DNA of 34,612 nucleotides, taken from NCBI GenBank assembly GCA_947479645.1, contig CANKAJ010000042.1:1-34612 (forward strand). The letters are read 5' to 3'. Both the position numbers and the translations under genes were made by a program. The stretch's first letter is position 1; every line of letters starts with the position of its first letter. The stretch comes from Betaproteobacteria bacterium (GTDB taxonomy: Bacteria > Pseudomonadota > Gammaproteobacteria > Burkholderiales > SG8-39). The notes beneath the pieces were generated by a model. It had not been told where the DNA came from. It saw only the letters and a list, made by a program, of their open reading frames with translations, and did no database searches. Positions 1 through 8,134 of the stretch are shown here, in pieces.

Positions 1-90
1 CCAATTGCGATGGAGCAGGGCTTGCGCTTTGCTATACGCGAAGGTGGCAAGACCGTCGGTGCCGGTGTCGTGGCTAAGGTAATCCAGTAA
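1..90 (+). CDS. tuf: Elongation factor Tu, 3' end only (first tuf copy)
   Basis: Only the last 29 codons and the TAA stop lie in the window. They encode the end of EF-Tu domain III ([16 protein letters not shown] and onward to VVAKVIQ). EF-Tu is the GTPase that brings aminoacyl-tRNA to the ribosome. The bases are identical to the end of the complete tuf gene at 15736-16926, so this is the second tuf copy of the genome, a usual arrangement in proteobacteria. It sits just upstream of tRNA-Trp and secE, the usual tufB-like position. The start lies outside the window. Confidence 0.97.
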   Translation, partial: PIAMEQGLRFAIREGGKTVGAGVVAKVIQ

Positions 91-100
91 CCAGCCGTCA

Positions 101-123
101 GCCCAGAGCATTTCGCTTCGGGC
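101..123 (+). other. Stem-loop after tuf, copy 1
   Basis: GCCCAGAGC (101-109) can pair with GCTTCGGGC (115-123) around a 5-base loop. This gives a 9-pair stem with one A-C mismatch and one G-U pair. No T-run follows, so it is a poor intrinsic terminator. It could be an RNA processing or 3'-end stabilising structure between tuf and tRNA-Trp. The same hairpin follows the other tuf copy. Confidence 0.5.
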
Positions 124-136
124 GGCAAGCGAGTTA

Positions 137-212
137 AGGCCAATAGCTCAACTGGCAGAGCGTCGGTCTCCAAAACCGAAGGTTGGGGGTTCGATTCCCT
201 CTTGGCCTGCCA
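137..212 (+). tRNA. trpT: tRNA-Trp (anticodon CCA)
   Basis: The cloverleaf can be folded by eye. The acceptor stem is AGGCCAA (137-143) with TTGGCCT (202-208), followed by discriminator G209 and an encoded CCA at 210-212. The anticodon stem TCGGT/ACCGA encloses loop CTCCAAA with anticodon CCA at 170-172. The T arm contains GGTTCGATTCC. Length is 76 bases. It lies between tuf and secE with no clear promoter of its own, so it is probably cut out of a longer tuf transcript. Confidence 0.98.
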
Positions 213-255
213 AGGTCCAAATGATTAAAAGGACGCGTACTTTGCGGCGGGATCA

Positions 256-633
256 ATGACGGCAAGCCAAGTTGCGGAACAAATGACCGACAAGATCAGG
301 GTGGTGACAGCAATTTTGCTGTTGATTACAGGCTTGGCAGGCTTCTATCTACTGTCGGCAAGTCCAATGGTACTTAGGTTGGCGAGTGTGCTGGGGGGTA
401 TCGTTGCGGCAACTGCGCTAGCCTGGTTTACCGAGCCTGGAAGGCAGTTCTTCAAGTTTGCTCGGGAGTCTGTAACTGAGACGAAGAAGGTGGTGTGGCC
501 GACCCGAAAAGAGTCGATACAAACCGCTGGTGCTGTATTTGCATTCGTGGTGGTTATGGCTGCATTCCTCTGGATCAGCGACAAGAGCCTCGAATATTTG
601 CTGTATGACCTGATTTTAGGGTGGAAGAAATAG
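256..633 (+). CDS. secE: Preprotein translocase subunit SecE
   Basis: SecE is the small clamp subunit of the SecYEG protein-export channel in the inner membrane. The 125-residue protein has three hydrophobic segments at about residues 16-34, 39-58 and 91-108. An amphipathic stretch before the third carries the conserved ETKKVVWP motif (75-82). Three segments is the E. coli-like form rather than the short one-segment form. The ATG at 256 has only a weak ribosome binding site; an in-frame ATG at 283 is an alternative. It is followed after 2 bases by nusG, the standard pairing. Confidence 0.96.
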   Translation: MTASQVAEQMTDKIRVVTAILLLITGLAGFYLLSASPMVLRLASVLGGIVAATALAWFTEPGRQFFKFARESVTETKKVVWPTRKESIQTAGAVFAFVVVMAAFLWISDKSLEYLLYDLILGWKK

Positions 634-635
634 TC

Positions 636-1172
636 ATGTCGATGCGCTGGTACGTAGTCCACGCTTATTCGGGATTTGAAAAGACGGTGCAACGTGCGTT
701 GCTCGATCGGATTGCCCGCGCCGGCATGCAGGAACAGTTCGGGAAGATACTGGTGCCGACCGAAGAGGTCGTGGAGATGAAAGCAGGCCAAAAGAGTATT
801 TCTGAGCGGAAATTCTTTCCAGGCTATGTGCTCGTTGAAATGGATATGACGGACGAAGCTTGGCATCTGGTAAAAAATACGGCGAAAGTGACAGGATTTG
901 TGGGAGGGGCTCACGGTAGGAAGCCACCTCCAATCAGTGAGAAGGAAGTACAAAGTATTCTGCAGCAGATGCAAGATGGCGTCGAAAAACCGAAGCCAAA
1001 GATTCTGTTCGAGATTGGCGAGGCCGTTCGAGTCAAGGAAGGTCCATTTACAGACTTTCATGGTTCTGTAGAAGATGTCAATTACGACAAATCAAAATTG
1101 AGAGTTTCGGTAACGATATTTGGACGAGCTACTCCGGTAGAGTTAGAGTTCGGGCAGGTTGAAAAGGCTTAG
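636..1172 (+). CDS. nusG: Transcription termination/antitermination protein NusG
   Basis: NusG binds elongating RNA polymerase and links it to Rho or to the ribosome through S10. The protein has an N-terminal NGN domain beginning [13 protein letters not shown] and a C-terminal KOW domain (about residues 120-178) containing [15 protein letters not shown]. The ATG at 636 gives 178 residues. A GTG at 621 in the same frame overlaps secE and adds residues not expected in the family. GGAAG at 623-627 is a suitable binding site for the ATG. A second in-frame ATG at 642 is also possible. Confidence 0.97.
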   Translation: MSMRWYVVHAYSGFEKTVQRALLDRIARAGMQEQFGKILVPTEEVVEMKAGQKSISERKFFPGYVLVEMDMTDEAWHLVKNTAKVTGFVGGAHGRKPPPISEKEVQSILQQMQDGVEKPKPKILFEIGEAVRVKEGPFTDFHGSVEDVNYDKSKLRVSVTIFGRATPVELEFGQVEKA

Positions 1173-1241
1173 TGCGGCAATAAAGTTTGATTTTTGGGGT
1201 TTGTAGTAAGAGTGTGGTGCCGGCTTTTAATCCTGCTGGCA

Positions 1242-1287
1242 GTACAAGTTGTATAACGGGGAGGGGGCAGGCTGCTCCCGTTTGTAC
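1242..1287 (+). promoter_or_regulatory. Stem-loop in the rplK leader
   Basis: The 132-base nusG-rplK gap holds a hairpin. GGGGGCA (1263-1269) pairs with TGCTCCC (1273-1279) over a 3-base loop, and GTACAA (1242-1247) with TTGTAC (1282-1287) can close the base. It ends 17 bases before the rplK ATG. In E. coli, L1 represses its operon by binding the L11 leader, so this is a candidate for such a site. That role is inferred from position; I did not match the L1 binding motif. Confidence 0.4.
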
Positions 1288-1304
1288 CCAATAGGAGAGT
1301 GATT

Positions 1305-1739
1305 ATGGCAAAGAAGATTGTTGGTTATATCAAACTGCAGGTTCCTGCAGGAAAGGCCAATCCCAGTCCGCCTATCGGGCCCGCACTGGGCCAACGCGGC
1401 CTTAATATTATGGAGTTCTGCAAGGCATTCAATGCGCAGACGCAGAAGGTTGAGCCGGGCCTGCCACTGCCTGTTGTTATTACAGCCTATGTTGACAAAA
1501 GTTTTACCTTCATTATCAAGACCCCCCCTGCGACTGTCCTGATTAAGAAGGCGGCGGGAATCGAGCGCGGAAGCAAGACGCCGCATACCGATAAGGTTGG
1601 CAAGATTACCCGGGCACAAGCTGAAGAAATTGCCAAGACTAAATTGCCTGATCTTACGGCTTCAGATCTGGATGCCGCAGTCCGGACAATTGCCGGTAGT
1701 GCGCGGTCGATGGGTATCGTTGTGGAGGGTGTGAAATGA
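1305..1739 (+). CDS. rplK: 50S ribosomal protein L11
   Basis: L11 binds the GTPase-associated centre of 23S rRNA and helps factor-dependent GTP hydrolysis. The 144-residue protein shows the N-terminal signature with the Pro-Pro hinge ([10 protein letters not shown], prolines at 22-23) and the RNA-binding C-terminal domain ending [16 protein letters not shown] at 1293-1298 sets the ATG at 1305 as start; a GTG six bases earlier is too close to that site. The stop overlaps the rplA start in ATGA (1736-1739), implying translational coupling. Confidence 0.98.
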   Translation: MAKKIVGYIKLQVPAGKANPSPPIGPALGQRGLNIMEFCKAFNAQTQKVEPGLPLPVVITAYVDKSFTFIIKTPPATVLIKKAAGIERGSKTPHTDKVGKITRAQAEEIAKTKLPDLTASDLDAAVRTIAGSARSMGIVVEGVK

Positions 1740-2449
1740 GTGCACTGACTAAACGCAAAAAAACTTGGGCAGCTCTGGTCGAGCAGAATAAGAACTATGC
1801 TGTGCTGGACGCCTTGGAAATTATCAAGAAAGGCGCTACGGCCAAGTTCAATGAGTCGATTGACGTGGCAGTCAATCTTGGGATTGATGCCAAGAAATCA
1901 GACCAGTCTGTCCGGGGTTCCGTAGTGTTGCCCGCTGGCACTGGAAAGAATGTTCGTGTGGCTGTATTTGCTCAAGGTGAAAAAGCAGTTGCAGCCAAGG
2001 CCGCAGGTGCGGATATAGTGGGGCTTGAAGATCTTGCTGAAAGCATCAAGGCCGGAAAGATTGATTTCGATGTTGCGATTGCGAGTCCTGATGCAATGCG
2101 AATTGTTGGTCAACTGGGGCAGATTCTGGGACCTCGTGGCCTGATGCCTAATCCCAAAGTGGGTACTGTTACGCCGGATGTTGCAGCGGCGGTAAGGAAT
2201 GCGAAGGCGGGTCAGGTTCAGTATCGCGCAGATAAGGCAGGAGTCGTTCAATGTACGATAGGCCGGGTATCTTTTTCGCCCGAACACCTTCGCGATAATC
2301 TGACGGCACTCCTCGAAGCATTGAACAAATCTAAGCCGAGCACGTCCAAGGGGGTTTACCTTAAAAAGCTGTCCCTTTCTTCGACAATGGGACCAGGGGT
2401 TCGGATTGACATGACCTCGCTCGGACTGCAGCAAGTGCAGCAGCATTAA
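1736..2449 (+). CDS. rplA: 50S ribosomal protein L1
   Basis: L1 forms the mobile stalk by the ribosomal E site and is the autogenous repressor of the rplK-rplA pair in well-studied bacteria. The 237-residue protein carries the family signature [14 protein letters not shown] in its second domain, and the length is normal. It starts inside the rplK stop (ATGA). It is followed by a 315-base gap before rplJ that holds the L10 leader. Confidence 0.98.
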   Translation: MSALTKRKKTWAALVEQNKNYAVLDALEIIKKGATAKFNESIDVAVNLGIDAKKSDQSVRGSVVLPAGTGKNVRVAVFAQGEKAVAAKAAGADIVGLEDLAESIKAGKIDFDVAIASPDAMRIVGQLGQILGPRGLMPNPKVGTVTPDVAAAVRNAKAGQVQYRADKAGVVQCTIGRVSFSPEHLRDNLTALLEALNKSKPSTSKGVYLKKLSLSSTMGPGVRIDMTSLGLQQVQQH

Positions 2450-2483
2450 TCAGTTGTATCCCACCATGGGAAAGAACTTTGGG

Positions 2484-2510
2484 CTGCCTTGGCGTTTTTT
2501 GTCAAGGCAG
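2484..2510 (+). other. Hairpin after rplA
   Basis: CTGCCTTGGC (2484-2493) pairs with GTCAAGGCAG (2501-2510), ten pairs including one G-U, around a T-rich loop (GTTTTTT). The T-run is in the loop and none follows the stem, so it is not a standard intrinsic terminator. It may be a processing site or the 3' boundary of the rplKA message. Confidence 0.45.
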
Positions 2511-2522
2511 GTTGTCAAAGAC

Positions 2523-2630
2523 CGTAGGAACCGTAAGGTTTAATTGGCTAGGGATGGAATCACGCCTGGATGGTGTTGTTAATTGCAACAGGCGTGGGTC
2601 TTGATCTAGTAATCCTACGCAGATGGCGTA
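2523..2630 (+). promoter_or_regulatory. Structured leader of rplJL, likely L10 autoregulatory site
   Basis: CGTAGGA (2523-2529) can pair perfectly with TCCTACG (2613-2619). The pairing encloses a hairpin formed by CACGCCTG (2561-2568) and CAGGCGTG (2589-2596), with an inner TTG/CAA pair. A small competing stem TACGC/GCGTA lies at 2616-2630. The region sits about 135-240 bases before rplJ, where the L10(L12)4 complex binds the leader in E. coli. The fold is read from sequence; the L10 role is by analogy. The rest of the 2450-2764 gap holds no gene. Confidence 0.6.
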
Positions 2631-2753
2631 CCCCAGATTGCGGGATTTTCCTGAAATCATGGTCGCCGTGTTTGGGTTGTGGAGTTTTGCGCGGATGATC
2701 GATATTCGATTATTTGTTGGTCAACTTGCGCATACTTGCAGCTTTAATTATTT

Positions 2754-2758
2754 GGAGG
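2754..2758 (+). promoter_or_regulatory. Ribosome binding site that fixes the TTG start of rplJ
   Basis: GGAGG at 2754-2758 lies six bases before the TTG at 2765. The TTG opens the typical L10 N-terminus ([14 protein letters not shown]). No ATG is available at this point in the frame. Confidence 0.75.
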
Positions 2759-2764
2759 TGGACC

Positions 2765-3295
2765 TTGGGTCTCAATCTTGACGAGAAAAAGGCGGTAGTA
2801 GCCGAAGTCTCCGCTGAAGTGGCGAAGGCACAGGCAATGGTCGTCGCTGAGTACCGCGGTCTTGCAGTGGGCAACATGACTGATCTGCGTCGAGAGGCGC
2901 GAAAGTCAGGGGTGTATTTGCGTGTTCTGAAAAATACCTTAGCGCGACGTGCAGTGGAAGGTACGCCGTTCTCAGGTCTGTCTCAGCATATGACGGGACC
3001 ACTGGTGTACGGAATTTCACCTGACCCTGTGGCAACTGCCAAGCTGATGCATGAGTTTGCAAAGAGTAACGTTAAACTCGTTATTAGGGCCGGCGCGATG
3101 CCAAATGCTGTGATTTCTGCTTCAGAGATCATGGCGCTTGCTGTGCTGCCCTCTCGAGATGAGTTGCTCTCCAAATTGCTTGGAACAATGCAAGCTCCAA
3201 TTGCACAATTTGTACGCACGCTGAACGAAGTTCCATCTCGTTTTGTTCGTACGCTTGCAGCAATTCGTGACAAAAAAGAAAGTGTCCCCGCTTAG
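2765..3295 (+). CDS. rplJ: 50S ribosomal protein L10
   Basis: L10 is the base of the L7/L12 stalk and anchors L12 dimers to 23S rRNA. The 176-residue protein starts [15 protein letters not shown] and includes the conserved core [17 protein letters not shown] and [15 protein letters not shown]. The start is TTG, chosen because of the strong GGAGG site and homology. A longer reading from 2714 would add 17 residues unlike L10. rplL follows after 65 bases, the usual stalk pair. Confidence 0.97.
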   Translation: MGLNLDEKKAVVAEVSAEVAKAQAMVVAEYRGLAVGNMTDLRREARKSGVYLRVLKNTLARRAVEGTPFSGLSQHMTGPLVYGISPDPVATAKLMHEFAKSNVKLVIRAGAMPNAVISASEIMALAVLPSRDELLSKLLGTMQAPIAQFVRTLNEVPSRFVRTLAAIRDKKESVPA

Positions 3296-3360
3296 ATCAA
3301 CTGTTGTCTATTTGAATCCGCAGATCTGACCAGTTCTATATATTGATTCAGGAGAAAAAA

Positions 3361-3741
3361 ATGTCCGTTGCAAAAGCTGAAATCCTTGACGCAATTTCAA
3401 ACATGACCGTTTTGGAATTGTCGTCATTAATTAAAGAAATGGAAGAAAAGTTTGGAGTATCAGCAGCAGCTGCTACAGTTGCTGCTGCTGCTCCTGCGGC
3501 TGCAGGTGGTGCTGCCGCGGCAGCTGAACAGACCGAATTTGCTGTTGTGTTGTTAGCACCGGGAGACAGCAAGGTTAACGTGATTAAGGCTGTTCGGGAA
3601 ATTACTGGGCTAGGGCTCAAAGAAGCCAAAGATCTGGTTGATGGTGCGCCAAAGGCGGTCAAAGAAGGCGTCAACAAAGCTGATGCAGATGCGATTCTCA
3701 AGAAGCTGTTGGACGCGGGTGCAAAAGCAGAAATTAAGTAA
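3361..3741 (+). CDS. rplL: 50S ribosomal protein L7/L12
   Basis: L7/L12 is the multi-copy stalk protein that recruits translation GTPases. The 126 residues divide into an N-terminal dimer domain (1-33), an Ala/Gly-rich hinge (about 34-56) and the C-terminal factor-binding domain (57-126) with [25 protein letters not shown] at 3350-3354, six bases before the ATG at 3361, sets the start. A strong hairpin follows the stop, before rpoB. Confidence 0.98.
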   Translation: MSVAKAEILDAISNMTVLELSSLIKEMEEKFGVSAAAATVAAAAPAAAGGAAAAAEQTEFAVVLLAPGDSKVNVIKAVREITGLGLKEAKDLVDGAPKAVKEGVNKADADAILKKLLDAGAKAEIK

Positions 3742-3758
3742 AGAAGTTGCAGTTGAGA

Positions 3759-3791
3759 CTGGTAGTGGGACTTTCTGAGTTCCACTACCAG
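3759..3791 (+). terminator. Hairpin between rplL and rpoB, likely attenuator or processing site
   Basis: A 15-pair stem runs from CTGGTAGTGGGACTT (3759-3773) to its partner at 3777-3791 with a 3-base loop TCT and two G-U pairs. Only a weak T-rich stretch (CTTTGTCC) follows. In E. coli the rplL-rpoB gap holds a partial terminator and an RNase III site that lower rpoBC expression relative to the ribosomal genes. This hairpin fits that role by position. Confidence 0.65.
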
Positions 3792-3892
3792 CTTTGTCCG
3801 TTATCTGAATCGCAGGGCGCAGAAGAGAGTGGCCGGAATCAAGAAATTCCATTCGCTGTCTTCTGTCCTCTGGTATTTCACATGGAGCATCC

Positions 3893-6800
3893 ATGACCGC
3901 CGTCGCTAATTATTCTTCAACTGAAAAAAAACGCATACGCAAGAGTTTTGCTAAGCGTGCGAGTGTCCTTAACATCCCGTTTTTGCTCGCGACTCAGCTT
4001 GAGTCATTTACAGCTTTTCTTCAGGCTCCCATTTCTCCTGAGGCAAGGCGAAATCAGGGGCTGCAGGCAGCATTTACTTCGATTTTTCCAATTGCCAGCC
4101 ACTCTGGCAATGCGCGCCTTGACTTCGTGTCCTATGCTCTTGGCGAGCCACCATTTGATGTCAAGGAGTGCCAGCAACGCGGATTGACATATGCCAGTCC
4201 ACTGCGCGCCAAGGTGCGGTTGACAATAATGGATAAAGAAGCGGCAAAACCCACCGTTAAAGAGGTGAAAGAACAGGAAGTGTACATGGGGGAGATACCC
4301 CTGATGACAACGACCGGTTCGTTTGTCATAAATGGTACTGAACGAGTGATCGTCTCTCAGCTACACCGTTCCCCAGGTGTTTTCTTTGAGCATGATCGTG
4401 GCAAGACACACAGTTCCGGCAAATTGCTTTTTTCAGCGCGTATCATTCCTTATCGCGGATCCTGGCTTGATTTTGAATTTGACCCTAAGGATTTCCTTTA
4501 TTTTCGTGTTGATCGTCGCCGTAAGATGCCCGTTACGATATTGCTTAAAGCAATTGGCATGTCGCTGGAGCAGATTCTTTCCGCCTTCTATGACTTTGAC
4601 ACTTTTTTGCTATCAAAAGGTGCGATTCAGTTTGAGTTGGTGCCCGAGCGTCTGCGTGGCGAGGTGGCCCGCTTTGACTTTATGGACAAGGCAGGCAAGA
4701 TAATTGTCCAGAAGGACAAGCGTATTACTGTAAAGCACATTCGTGATCTGGAAGCCGCCGGAGTGAAGCGTATGCATGTCCCTGATGAGTTTTTGCTTGG
4801 CAGGGCGCTTGCGCACAACGTCATTGACAAGGAAACTGGTGAAGTTGTAGCCAATGCAAACGAAGAACTCACTGAAACCTTGCTCGGAAAATTGCGTGAG
4901 GGCAGCATCGAGTCAATTCGCACCTTGTTTACAAATGATCTGGACCAGGGCGCGTACATTTCGCAAACTCTCCGAATTGACGAAACAACCGATCAATTAG
5001 CTGCACGCGTCGCTATATATCGGATGATGCGTCCGGGAGAACCGCCTACTGAAGATGCAGTGGAGTCATTGTTTAACGGGTTGTTCTATAACGAAGAACG
5101 TTACGATCTTTCTGCGGTTGGTCGTATGAAGTTTAATCGTAGGGCCTATCCGAATAAACTTGACGAGAAGGCACCTGTCTGGTTACGTAATTTCTATCAG
5201 CGCGTTGGGCCTGCACTTGCTGTGGGTGCGGGAACGCTTTCCAATGACGACATTTTGGCAGTAGTAGGGATACTAGTTGAATTGCGAAATGGTCACGGTG
5301 AAATCGACGATATAGATCACCTTGGCAATCGCCGCGTGCGTTCGGTTGGCGAACTTGCAGAAAACCAGTTTCGGGCCGGCTTGGTGCGAGTAGAGCGGGC
5401 GGTGAAGGAGAGATTGTCGCAGGCTGAAAGTGATAATTTGATGCCTCACGACCTGATCAATGCCAAACCGATATCGGCTGCGATTAAGGAGTTTTTTGGA
5501 TCGTCACAACTTTCCCAGTTTATGGATCAGACCAATCCATTGTCTGAAATTACCCATAAGCGGCGTGTTTCGGCGCTGGGACCTGGAGGCTTGACACGAG
5601 AGCGAGCGGGTTTTGAGGTTCGCGATGTGCATCCTACGCATTATGGTCGCGTGTGCCCAATTGAAACCCCAGAAGGCCCGAATATTGGCCTAATCAATTC
5701 TTTGGCCTTGTTCGCACGTACTAACGAATACGGCTTTTTGGAAACTCCGTATCGCAAAGTGGTGAGTGGTAAGGTAACTGCAGAGATCGACTTTTTGTCA
5801 GCGATTGAAGAGGGCAACTTTGTTATAGCCCAAGCCAATGCTCAGTTGGACAAGCAGGGCAAGTTGCTGGATTCACTTGTTTCTTGCCGATTCAAGAATG
5901 AATTTGAGCTTAAGTCGCCGGAGGAAGTGCAATACATGGACGTGGCTCCGGCGCAAATCGTGTCGGTTGCAGCCTCTCTTATCCCATTTCTTGAGCATGA
6001 CGACGCAAACCGTGCCCTCATGGGATCAAATATGCAGCGTCAGGCGGTGCCCTGCTTGCGCCCCGAAAAGGCGCTGGTGGGAACTGGAATTGAACGCACA
6101 GTCGCTGTGGACTCAGGAACTGCAGTACAGGCCTTACGGGGCGGGACGGTAGATTATGTTGATGCGGGCCGAATTGTCGTACGTGTAAACGACAACGAAA
6201 CAGTACCAGGTGATGCTGGCGTGGATATCTACAATTTGACTAAGTACACCCGTTCAAATCAGAACACCAACATTAATCAGCGACCACTTGTCCGACCAGG
6301 TGAAATCATAGCCAGAGGTGATGTAGTTGCTGATGGCGCCTCTACCGATATGGGCGAGCTTGCGTTGGGTCAGAATATGTTGGTGGCGTTTATGCCATGG
6401 AATGGTTACAACTTCGAAGACTCGATCCTGATTTCGGAGCGTGTCGTTGCGGAAGATCGTTACACTTCAATTCATATTGAAGAATTGACAGTAGTTGCTC
6501 GTGATACGAAGCTCGGGCCAGAGGAAATTACCCGGGATATATCGAATTTGTCAGAGACTCAGCTTGCTCGACTGGATGAACCCGGTATTGTCTATATTGG
6601 CGCAGAAGTCCAAGCAGGGGATGTGTTGGTTGGTAAAGTGACCCCTAAAGGGGAAACACAGCTAACGCCAGAGGAAAAGCTCTTGCGAGCGATTTTTGGT
6701 GAAAAGGCATCGGATGTAAAGGATACCTCGTTACGCGTTCCCTCAGGAATAACGGGCACGGTCATTGATGTGCAAGTATTTACGCGCGAGGGACTAGAAC

Positions 6801-8074
6801 GGGATAAACGCGCGCAGCAGATCGTTGATGATGAACTGAAGCGTTACAAAAAGGATCTTGCGGACCAGATGCGTATCGTCGAAACCGATACCTTTGACCG
6901 GATTGAAAAATTACTTATTGGCAAGACTGCCAATAAGGGACCAAAAAAACTTGTCAAAGGCACTAAGGTTACCAAAGCCTATCTTGACGGTATTGAGCGA
7001 TACGATTGGTTTGATATCAGCTTGGTAATTGAAGAGTCACAATTGCAGCTTGAGCAACTCAAGGACGGCCTGTCGCGTATGCGTGAAGAGTTCGACAGAG
7101 CCTTTGAAGCAAAGAGCAAGAAACTGACGCAAGGCGATGAACTTCCGCCGGGCGTGCAGAAAATGGTAAAAGTCTACGTTGCAGTCAAGCGCCGACTGCA
7201 ACCTGGTGACAAGATGGCCGGGCGACATGGTAATAAGGGTGTTATATCTAAAATTGTTCCAATCGAAGATATGCCCCACATGGCCGATGGCACACCAATG
7301 GATATCGTCCTTAATCCACTCGGGGTTCCTTCACGAATGAACGTGGGCCAAATACTCGAAACTCACTTAGGATGGGCGGCCAAAGGCTTGGGACTTCGTA
7401 TCGGAGAGTTGCTCAAGCAGCAGAACAAGCTTGCTGAATTGCGCAATTTCATAACCAAGATATATAACGAGACAGGAAAATCCGAGGACATTCCATCGCT
7501 CACTGATGAGGAAATTCTTGAACTTGCCAAGAATTTGAAAAATGGGGTTCCGTTTGCCACTCCGGTATTCGACGGGGCAAATGAACAGGAAATCAGGGTG
7601 ATGCTTGATCTGGCTTATCCAGATGACGACGCGCGAACACGTCAGCTTGGATTTAATACGGGCAAAACGCAGGTGATTCTGCATGATGGCCGTACCGGAG
7701 ATGCCTTTGATCGCACCGTAACCATCGGCTACATGCACATGCTTAAGCTTCACCATCTGGTAGATGACAAGATGCATGCGCGTTCAACAGGTCCGTATAG
7801 TCTTGTCACGCAGCAACCTTTGGGTGGTAAGGCGCAATTCGGTGGGCAGCGATTCGGAGAGATGGAGGTATGGGCTCTGGAGGCATACGGGGCTTCCTAT
7901 ACGCTCCAGGAGATGCTGACGGTTAAATCCGACGACATTGCAGGCCGTACCAAGGTCTATGAAAATATTGTCAAGGGCGACCACAAGATCGATGCGGGTA
8001 TGCCCGAGTCGTTCAATGTGCTTGTAAAGGAAATTCGATCGCTGGGGATCGATATTGATCTGGAGCGTCGCTAG
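3893..8074 (+). CDS. rpoB: DNA-directed RNA polymerase subunit beta
   Basis: RpoB forms one pincer of RNA polymerase and much of the active-site cleft. The 1393-residue protein is slightly longer than the E. coli one (1342). The rifampicin-binding region is intact: [20 protein letters not shown] starts at residue 537, and the residues equivalent to E. coli Q513, D516, H526, R529 and S531 are Q542, D545, H555, R558 and S560, all wild type. The conserved [10 protein letters not shown] loop and C-terminal [20 protein letters not shown] are present. GGAG at 3884-3887 supports the ATG. Gap to rpoC is 60 bases. Confidence 0.99.
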   Translation: MTAVANYSSTEKKRIRKSFAKRASVLNIPFLLATQLESFTAFLQAPISPEARRNQGLQAAFTSIFPIASHSGNARLDFVSYALGEPPFDVKECQQRGLTYASPLRAKVRLTIMDKEAAKPTVKEVKEQEVYMGEIPLMTTTGSFVINGTERVIVSQLHRSPGVFFEHDRGKTHSSGKLLFSARIIPYRGSWLDFEFDPKDFLYFRVDRRRKMPVTILLKAIGMSLEQILSAFYDFDTFLLSKGAIQFELVPERLRGEVARFDFMDKAGKIIVQKDKRITVKHIRDLEAAGVKRMHVPDEFLLGRALAHNVIDKETGEVVANANEELTETLLGKLREGSIESIRTLFTNDLDQGAYISQTLRIDETTDQLAARVAIYRMMRPGEPPTEDAVESLFNGLFYNEERYDLSAVGRMKFNRRAYPNKLDEKAPVWLRNFYQRVGPALAVGAGTLSNDDILAVVGILVELRNGHGEIDDIDHLGNRRVRSVGELAENQFRAGLVRVERAVKERLSQAESDNLMPHDLINAKPISAAIKEFFGSSQLSQFMDQTNPLSEITHKRRVSALGPGGLTRERAGFEVRDVHPTHYGRVCPIETPEGPNIGLINSLALFARTNEYGFLETPYRKVVSGKVTAEIDFLSAIEEGNFVIAQANAQLDKQGKLLDSLVSCRFKNEFELKSPEEVQYMDVAPAQIVSVAASLIPFLEHDDANRALMGSNMQRQAVPCLRPEKALVGTGIERTVAVDSGTAVQALRGGTVDYVDAGRIVVRVNDNETVPGDAGVDIYNLTKYTRSNQNTNINQRPLVRPGEIIARGDVVADGASTDMGELALGQNMLVAFMPWNGYNFEDSILISERVVAEDRYTSIHIEELTVVARDTKLGPEEITRDISNLSETQLARLDEPGIVYIGAEVQAGDVLVGKVTPKGETQLTPEEKLLRAIFGEKASDVKDTSLRVPSGITGTVIDVQVFTREGLERDKRAQQIVDDELKRYKKDLADQMRIVETDTFDRIEKLLIGKTANKGPKKLVKGTKVTKAYLDGIERYDWFDISLVIEESQLQLEQLKDGLSRMREEFDRAFEAKSKKLTQGDELPPGVQKMVKVYVAVKRRLQPGDKMAGRHGNKGVISKIVPIEDMPHMADGTPMDIVLNPLGVPSRMNVGQILETHLGWAAKGLGLRIGELLKQQNKLAELRNFITKIYNETGKSEDIPSLTDEEILELAKNLKNGVPFATPVFDGANEQEIRVMLDLAYPDDDARTRQLGFNTGKTQVILHDGRTGDAFDRTVTIGYMHMLKLHHLVDDKMHARSTGPYSLVTQQPLGGKAQFGGQRFGEMEVWALEAYGASYTLQEMLTVKSDDIAGRTKVYENIVKGDHKIDAGMPESFNVLVKEIRSLGIDIDLERR

Positions 8075-8134
8075 CCTGTAATTAGGCTCGAGGACGAATG
8101 CAGCTTTTGACTCACGCTTTGTCGGAGTAAAAAT

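Larger units (their letters stand above)
1..129 (+). repeat. Direct repeat: tuf 3' end plus 3' flank, copy 1
   Basis: Bases 1-129 match 16837-16965 without a difference, by direct reading. Identity covers the end of the tuf coding region and 39 bases beyond the stop codon, then breaks at base 130. The repeat presumably extends upstream through the rest of tuf, outside the window. Such identity is what gene conversion between tuf copies would leave. Confidence 0.93.

Noticed and set aside
621-635. GTG start for nusG overlapping secE
   Set aside because: The added residues do not look like NusG, and the ATG at 636 has a better-spaced binding site.
1252-1257. TATAAC as a -10 element upstream of rplK
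   Set aside because: No acceptable -35 lies 16-18 bases upstream, and the sequence lies within the leader hairpin.
2512-2539. Possible promoter TTGTCA with TAAGGT 16 bases on, between rplA and rplJ
   Set aside because: The -10 is poor, and a start near 2546 would remove the left arm of the long-range leader pairing. It is not strong enough to report as a promoter.
3475-3530. GCT/GCA-rich repeat in rplL
   Set aside because: It encodes the normal Ala/Gly hinge of L7/L12, not a separate repeat element.
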